Source: Clostridia bacterium
GTDB taxonomy: Bacteria; Bacillota; Clostridia; Oscillospirales; CAG-272
NCBI GenBank assembly: GCA_017624905.1
Contig: JAGAMD010000006.1
Coordinates: forward strand, 1 to 64,000
DNA length: 64,000 nt
Direction of reading: 5' to 3'
The notes beneath the pieces were generated by a model that saw nothing but the letters and a program-made list of their open reading frames with translations, ran no database searches and was not told the DNA's origin. Positions 59,817 to 64,000 of this stretch are shown here, one piece after another. The position numbers and the translations under genes are program-made. Each line of letters begins with the position of its first letter. Within the stretch, counting starts at the first letter, position 1.

Positions 59817-59981
59817 TTCTTTTCCTCGTTGTCAATTAGGTCAGTGTGAAAGCCGTCAATCTTCAAGTGGCTCCTTTGTGCAAAGGGAGCTGTCGCTATT
59901 AGCGACTGAGGGATTGATTTTTAATTTTTTTCTGCGGTTCTTTTCCTCGTTGTCAATTAGGTCAGTGTGAAAACCGTCAAT
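59817..59981. repeat. Short multi-stem repeat (copy A) between 44-bp duplications of the ttcA-like 3' end
   Basis: A 44-base stretch of the TtcA-like gene (59938-59981) recurs at 59817-59860 with one mismatch. The 77 bases between hold the repeat GGCTCC...GAGGGATT (59869-59915) with stems CTCCCTTT-like/AAAGGGAG and GTCGCTA/TAGCGAC. The distal copy continues in frame, on the minus strand, to a sensible C-terminus (IDNEEKKRRKDLKKELESEN) and stop at 59771, then the terminator. So it is the original gene end, displaced by the insertion. Confidence 0.8.
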
Positions 59982-60689
59982 TTCGCCTCTTTGAATAGCA
60001 CCCATAATTCTGTGATATAGACCACGATGCTCCTTTTCAAATATAGCTAAATATTCCTTCATTCTAGCACGTTCTGTGTTGCCGTCAGCCGGACACTTCA
60101 CCTCAACAATAGGAAGAGAAGCACCTTTTGAAAATGACTTTATTTCTCTTTCGGGAGTATAAATAAGAGGTCTTATCATAGTTAAATCCTTGCGGGAAAG
60201 ATATGTAACAGGACGGAAAGCACCTATGCGACCTTCAAAAAATAAGTTTAGCATAAATGTCTCAACAACATCATCATAATGATGACCTAGAGCAAGCTTG
60301 TTACAGCCAATCTCCTTACAAGCATCGTGCAAAGCCCCACGTCTCATTCTTGAGCAAAGAGAACAAGGACTTTTTTCCTCTCTCACCTTGAAAATGATTT
60401 CATAAATTTGCGTTTTTACAACGTGATATTCGATTTCAAGCTCGTCGCAAAGTGATTTGATTGGCGAAAAATCCATACCGTCAATTCCCATATCAATAGT
60501 GATTGCAACAACTTGGTAATCAATGCCTAAAACTCGCTTTAATTTAGCAAGAGCACAGAGAAGAGCAAGTGAATCCTTACCGCCCGAAACTCCAACGGCA
60601 ATCTTATCACCGGGCTCAATCATTGAGTATTCCTCAACAGCCTTTCTTGTATGGCTTAAAATCCTTTCAATGTTGTTAAATTCCTTCAT
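59856..60689 (-). CDS. TtcA-family PP-loop ATPase (tRNA 2-thiolation type), C-terminus replaced by a repeat
   Basis: The 277-residue protein has the PP-loop SGGKDS at 35-40 that adenylates a tRNA cytidine. A CSLCSRMRRG pair (~110) and a C-terminal Cys (VKCPADGN) form a TtcA-like Fe-S/catalytic cysteine set, and GHHYDDVVETF is present. TtcA makes 2-thiocytidine at position 32 of some tRNAs; Firmicute homologues of this size may have other tRNA targets. The last ~20 residues (INPSVANSDSSLC...) are translated from the inserted repeat rather than from the gene, and the natural tail lies beyond at 59771-59860. AGAGGTTAA precedes the ATG. Confidence 0.85.
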   Translation of the reverse strand: MKEFNNIERILSHTRKAVEEYSMIEPGDKIAVGVSGGKDSLALLCALAKLKRVLGIDYQVVAITIDMGIDGMDFSPIKSLCDELEIEYHVVKTQIYEIIFKVREEKSPCSLCSRMRRGALHDACKEIGCNKLALGHHYDDVVETFMLNLFFEGRIGAFRPVTYLSRKDLTMIRPLIYTPEREIKSFSKGASLPIVEVKCPADGNTERARMKEYLAIFEKEHRGLYHRIMGAIQRGEIDGFHTDLIDNEEKNRRKKLKINPSVANSDSSLCTKEPLED

Positions 60690-60750
60690 TTTAACCTCTT
60701 TTTATATTTTGCATATCATATAGTAACTTAATTTAATTAGGGGGAGAAAT

Positions 60751-61314
60751 ATGGCTATAAAAATTTACATAGACCAAGGGCACAATCCTCGCTCACCAAA
60801 CACAGGAGCTGAGGGCAACGGACTAAGAGAGCAGGATATAACCTACGAGGTAGGCACTATTCTTGCACAGCTTTTACGCCAAAACGGTAATTTTGAAGTT
60901 AGACTATCAAGACCAACACCAACAACACAGCTCGGTACATCAAACGCATCAAGCCTACGTGTAAGAGTAGACGATGCTAACTCTTGGGGAGCGGACTATT
61001 TTGTCAGCATACATACAAACGCATCAAGTCAAAGCTCTGCAAATGGCACAGAGGTACTCGTCTATCGTCAACCCTCGACCTCAGCCGAGCTAGCCGAGGA
61101 TATTTTAGAAAATGTGACAGAAATAACAGGCTTGCAATCACGAGGGGTAAAATCTCGTCCGGGTCTTTATGTTCTTAGAAAAACAACAATGCCGGCGGTT
61201 CTTGTCGAGCTTGGATTTATAACTAATCCAAGTGATGCAATACGGATGCGGGACAATCCAAATCTGTTCGCCCAAGGCATATATAGGGGCTTACTAGAAT
61301 ATCTTAATTTATAG
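60751..61314 (+). CDS. N-acetylmuramoyl-L-alanine amidase (Amidase_3)
   Basis: The 187-residue enzyme consists of a single zinc amidase domain that cuts the bond between muramic acid and the peptide stem. IDQGHNP carries the first zinc His, EQDITYEVG the Glu, SIHTNAS the second His, and VELGFITNPSDA the catalytic Glu. No signal peptide or cell-wall-binding domain is present, unlike exported CwlD/LytC types, so it may leave the cell by lysis, by an unusual route, or be phage-derived. GGGGGAGAAAT precedes the ATG. It is divergent from the TtcA-like gene, 61 bases away. Confidence 0.88.
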   Translation: MAIKIYIDQGHNPRSPNTGAEGNGLREQDITYEVGTILAQLLRQNGNFEVRLSRPTPTTQLGTSNASSLRVRVDDANSWGADYFVSIHTNASSQSSANGTEVLVYRQPSTSAELAEDILENVTEITGLQSRGVKSRPGLYVLRKTTMPAVLVELGFITNPSDAIRMRDNPNLFAQGIYRGLLEYLNL

Positions 61315-61341
61315 TATAGCATAAAATATCTTCATCTGCAA

Positions 61342-61373
61342 TAAAAAAGTGGCAAAGTTAAGCTTTGCCACTA
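61342..61373 (-). terminator. Terminator of spoVT
   Basis: GTGGCAAAG pairs with CTTTGCCAC, and six T follow in the minus direction. It lies beyond the duplicated spoVT end, so it is probably the original spoVT terminator; it may also stop the amidase gene. Confidence 0.7.
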
Positions 61374-61377
61374 TATT

Positions 61378-61514
61378 TTATCCCTCAAATTGTCTGCCTA
61401 AAAATGAAGCTGCTGAGCCAGCCTCCTTTGTAAAGGGAGGGGGACCACCTTAGTGGTGGAGGGATTATCCAAACACTTATCCCTCAAATTGTCTACCTAA
61501 AAATGAAGCTGCTG
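61378..61514. repeat. Short multi-stem repeat (copy B) between 38-bp duplications of the spoVT 3' end
   Basis: The last 38 bases of spoVT, stop codon included (61477-61514), recur at 61378-61415 with one mismatch. The 61 bases between hold the repeat GCCTCC...GAGGGATT (61421-61466), with stems CCTCCTTT/AAAGGGAGG and CCACC-tta-GTGG(TGG). The arrangement is the same as at 59817-59981, in the same orientation relative to the gene. Confidence 0.8.
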
Positions 61515-62016
61515 TTTGGATTAGCTTAGCCTCAGTTGAGTGAGTATCGATAGATACATTTTCGTCGTTTGTTATACAAGCAACCGAGCCAATAACATCG
61601 CCCTCGGAAATGATAGGCATAGCATATTTTACATAGCCACTCGCTCCATCGCAAAGAATAATCTTATTATTGTTACAAGAGTAGAGGCTACGTCCGTCCA
61701 TAATAGATTCATAATCCTCGCTGAGCTTTTTGTCATTATACTCTTTTTTAGGCACTCCTGCCGATGAAATTACAACATCACGGTCGGTAACAACTACTGA
61801 CATTGAGCAAATTTTGTTTAGTGTATCAACGTATTGAGAGGCGAAAGAGGCAAGCTCACCAATAGGTGAGTATTTCTTGAAAATAACCTCACCCTCACGG
61901 TCAGTATATATCTCAAGTGGATCTCCCTCGCGTATTCTCATAGTTCTTCTGATTTCTTTTGGTATAACTACTCGTCCTAGGTCGTCGATTCTTCTAACAA
62001 TACCTGTCGCTTTCAT
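61477..62016 (-). CDS. spoVT: Stage V sporulation protein T
   Basis: SpoVT is an AbrB-family regulator that modifies sigma-G-dependent gene expression in the forespore. The 179-residue protein has the swapped-hairpin DNA-binding domain GIVRRIDDLGRVVIPKEIRRTMRIREGDPLEIY at residues ~4-40 and a GAF-like sensor domain (~55-178), the exact SpoVT length and layout. AAGGAGAATTTT precedes the ATG. Its presence is the main sign that the organism is or recently was a spore former. The 3' end is followed by a repeat and a second copy of its last 38 bases. Confidence 0.93.
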   Translation of the reverse strand: MKATGIVRRIDDLGRVVIPKEIRRTMRIREGDPLEIYTDREGEVIFKKYSPIGELASFASQYVDTLNKICSMSVVVTDRDVVISSAGVPKKEYNDKKLSEDYESIMDGRSLYSCNNNKIILCDGASGYVKYAMPIISEGDVIGSVACITNDENVSIDTHSTEAKLIQTAASFLGRQFEG

Positions 62017-62100
62017 AAAAATTCTCCTTTTTAAGATGTGATTGCTTTTTTATTGTTTGCAGTAATTAGGCAGTTATACATAAATTTTCATAAATGATAT

Positions 62101-62129
62101 AAAAAATCCACTCAAGCGAGTGGATTTTT
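62101..62129 (-). terminator. Terminator of the xylAB unit
   Basis: AAAAATCCACTC-aagc-GAGTGGATTTTT; runs on both sides, three bases past the xylB stop. Confidence 0.88.
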
Positions 62130-62132
62130 AAA

Positions 62133-63602
62133 TTATATCTTTTTATAAGCATCCTTCAATGCAGGGTAGAGAGCTTTAAATATTTTGTATTTTTCATTGT
62201 AAGCATCTGTGATTTCTTTTGTAGGATATGTAATATCCTTTACCTTTGCCAGCTTACTTGTTGCTTCGTTGACATTTGCGTATTCGCCACTTGCAACCAT
62301 AGCTAAAATTGCACCACCATATGAGGGTCCCTCTTCTATTAAAGGACGAACAACGGGAATACCAAGCACATTTGCAAGTATTTTACGCCAAACCTCACTT
62401 TTAGCACCGCCACCACAAATTTTTGTCGACTCAATTTTGCAACCACTAGCTTTAGCAAGCTCAACAGAATCACGCAGAGCATATGCAACACCCTCAAGCA
62501 CAGAAAGAGTCATCTCCTTACGTGTTGTTGATGGTCGCATACCGATAAACGCACCCTTTGCGTCAACATCATTATGCGGAGTCCTTTCACCCATTAGATA
62601 AGGTAAGAAATAAACATTGTTTTTGCCAATAAGCATATCAAGTCCGTCTTCTTCAGCACGGAAATCACCTGAGCCGAGTATTTCCTCAACCCACCATTTG
62701 TTGCAGGAGGCAGCAGAGAGAATACAGCCCATCAAATGATATTTTCCGTTTGCGTGGCAGAAGTTATGCAGTGCTCCACATTTATTTTCTACAAATGTGT
62801 CCTGTGAAATGAAGACAGTGCCACTTGTACCAAGAGAAATGTTGCAATCTCCACTGCTTGAAATACCTGTGCCGATTGCCGCACCGGCATTATCACCGGC
62901 ACCAATTGCAACTACAACCTCGCCAAGCCCCAGCTTGTCAGCTATGTTTGGTAAAAGTGTGCCGATTTTATCGTAGGATTCAAAAAGAGTAGGGAGAGTG
63001 TCTGTTTTTATAGAGCAAATCTCACACATTTTTTCTGACCAGCATCTGTTTTTTACATCTAAAAGGAGCATACCACTAGCATCTGAATAGTCAGTTGCAA
63101 ACACACCGCTTAGCTTGTAGGCTAAATAATCCTTAGGTAGCATAATTTTCTTTATACGTGCAAAATTGTCCGGCTCATTTTCCTTAATCCATAAAATCTT
63201 AGGAGCGGTAAATCCGGCAAAAGCAATATTTGCGGTATATTCCATTAGCTTATCGGTTCCTATAACCTCGTTAAGATATGATGTTTCTTTAGATGTGCGA
63301 CCATCGTTCCATAAAATAGCAGGACGAATAACCTCGTCATTTTCATCTAAAATAACAAGACCATGCATCTGTCCGCCAAAGGAAATTCCTTTAATACTTT
63401 TTTTGTCAGCATCACAAATAAGCTCGTAAAGACCGTCTATTGTTGCATTATACCAATCACTCGGATTTTGCTCACTCCAACCACCTTGTGGATAGTAAAC
63501 AGGATATTCACGGCTAACGGTTTTTAATATCTTGCCCTCGCTATCAACGAGTAGAATTTTAACCGAGGATGTACCTAAATCAATTCCAATATACTTGTTC
63601 AT
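62133..63602 (-). CDS. xylB: Xylulokinase
   Basis: XylB phosphorylates D-xylulose. The 489-residue FGGY-family kinase has YIGIDLGTSSVKILLVD at the N-terminus, GGQMHGLVILDEND near residue 80, PAILWNDGRT, the GAGDNAGAAIGTG phosphate region near 235, FLPYLMGERTPH, and KICGGGAKSEVWRKILAN near 395. The start at 63602 lies 4 bases after the xylA stop; an in-frame TTG at 63614 is a weaker alternative. The pair converts xylose to xylulose-5-phosphate. Confidence 0.94.
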   Translation of the reverse strand: MNKYIGIDLGTSSVKILLVDSEGKILKTVSREYPVYYPQGGWSEQNPSDWYNATIDGLYELICDADKKSIKGISFGGQMHGLVILDENDEVIRPAILWNDGRTSKETSYLNEVIGTDKLMEYTANIAFAGFTAPKILWIKENEPDNFARIKKIMLPKDYLAYKLSGVFATDYSDASGMLLLDVKNRCWSEKMCEICSIKTDTLPTLFESYDKIGTLLPNIADKLGLGEVVVAIGAGDNAGAAIGTGISSSGDCNISLGTSGTVFISQDTFVENKCGALHNFCHANGKYHLMGCILSAASCNKWWVEEILGSGDFRAEEDGLDMLIGKNNVYFLPYLMGERTPHNDVDAKGAFIGMRPSTTRKEMTLSVLEGVAYALRDSVELAKASGCKIESTKICGGGAKSEVWRKILANVLGIPVVRPLIEEGPSYGGAILAMVASGEYANVNEATSKLAKVKDITYPTKEITDAYNEKYKIFKALYPALKDAYKKI

Positions 63603-63606
63603 AATA

Positions 63607-64000
63607 TTAACCAAATAGAACGCTATTTATAATGCCTTCAAGCATTTCTTGTCTGCCACTGCCCGGAAGAGAAGCGTTGCCAAGCTTTTCAGCATAAGCT
63701 GAAAGCTCCTCAAGTGAAGTGCTGTCAGAAAGAATCTTTTGACCGATTTCTGTGTTGTAGTAGCTTGAGTATCTTTCCTTCTTAAACTCGTCAAGTCTGC
63801 CATCCTCAATTAGCTCAGCAGCCTTAATTAGACCAAGCGCAAATGTGTCCATACCGAGAATAAAGCCGATAAACATATCTTCATATGTGTATGAAGGACG
63901 ACGGTTCTTAGCATCAAAGTTAAAGCCGCCTGTAAGTCCACCTGCGTTTAATACCTCAAGCATACACATAGTAGCTGTATATACATCAAATGGGAACTCG
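63607..64000 (-). CDS. xylA: Xylose isomerase, C-terminal part (5' end outside window)
   Basis: XylA turns D-xylose into D-xylulose. Only the last ~131 residues are visible; the frame is open to the window edge. EFPFDVYTATMCMLEVLNAGGLTGGFNFDAKNRR spans the region where the family carries a metal-binding Asp in FDAKxRR, and the segment GFILGMDTFALGLIKAAELIEDG is equally typical. The gene is directly upstream of xylB and read in the same direction. Confidence 0.95.
   Translation of the reverse strand, partial: EFPFDVYTATMCMLEVLNAGGLTGGFNFDAKNRRPSYTYEDMFIGFILGMDTFALGLIKAAELIEDGRLDEFKKERYSSYYNTEIGQKILSDSTSLEELSAYAEKLGNASLPGSGRQEMLEGIINSVLFG

Noticed and set aside
59771..59855. Separate small gene at the distal ttcA-like end copy
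   Set aside because: The frame is the displaced ancestral C-terminus of the TtcA-like gene; it has no start codon or ribosome site of its own.

Overview
This window looks like a chromosomal segment of a low-GC, probably anaerobic and spore-forming Clostridia-type Firmicute, most likely an uncultured gut lineage. The evidence is AAAGGAGG ribosome sites throughout, near-consensus TTGACA-17-TATAAT promoters, a T-box leader, a THF riboswitch, ECF-type vitamin S-components (FolT, BioY), SpoVT, a flavin reductase-rubredoxin fusion, formate-THF ligase and a tRNA with encoded CCA. Species cannot be named from sequence alone.

Layout. 1-8.4 kb is an accessory stretch: the end of a surface protein, a lone DnaB/RecA-type ATPase, a permuted NlpC/P60-like hydrolase, hypotheticals, a PD-(D/E)XK nuclease-like protein and a 1208-residue nuclease-SNF2 helicase. 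8.4-12.2 kb holds two flavodoxin-fold proteins, nagB and a ClC transporter. 12.5-15.2 kb is a T-box-controlled thrS-rubredoxin unit on the minus strand. 15.3-19.4 kb carries small membrane proteins, a metal-type permease behind a tandem Fur-family operator, and THF-riboswitch-folT-folC. 19.4-25.1 kb is a surface-polysaccharide export and assembly cluster followed by NfeD/SPFH genes. 25.1-35.1 kb is mostly housekeeping: mtaB, rluA-type, an LCP-like protein, birA-bioY, ung, thuA-oxidoreductase, coaW. 35.1-35.5 kb has a striking array of small palindromes and tRNA-Arg(CCG). 35.6-40.3 kb is a tight fhs-tsaE-tsaB-rpiB-araA unit. 40.7-42.8 kb is a BspA-like leucine-rich-repeat surface protein. 43.0-51.2 kb is a complete ornithine-cycle arginine operon, argGHCJBDF, with ArgR-like boxes. 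51.3-55 kb has membrane proteins, rarA and an M50 protease. 55-59.7 kb is a potA-potB-potCD polyamine transporter with permease and binding protein fused. 59.8-64 kb has a TtcA-like gene, an amidase, spoVT and xylAB.

The genes suggest a fermentative sugar user (arabinose, xylose, glucosamine-6-P) that makes its own arginine but imports folate, biotin and polyamines.

The most unusual material is in the repeats and the first island. A family of short multi-stem repeats occurs four times, with stems that change in a compensatory way. Two copies sit between 38- and 44-bp duplications of the 3' end of the gene they adjoin, and one of these has replaced the natural C-terminus of the TtcA-like protein. 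A separate array of at least six perfect mini-palindromes is linked by TGGAAT/ATTCCA words. In the 2.7-8.4 kb island, two nuclease-like proteins and an SNF2 helicase make a plausible but unproven defence module. Its helicase gene and the upstream ATPase gene share a GGGACATT-8-TATAAT upstream element. Two gene fusions (permease-ATPase and potC-potD) and a retained internal ribosome site are also notable.
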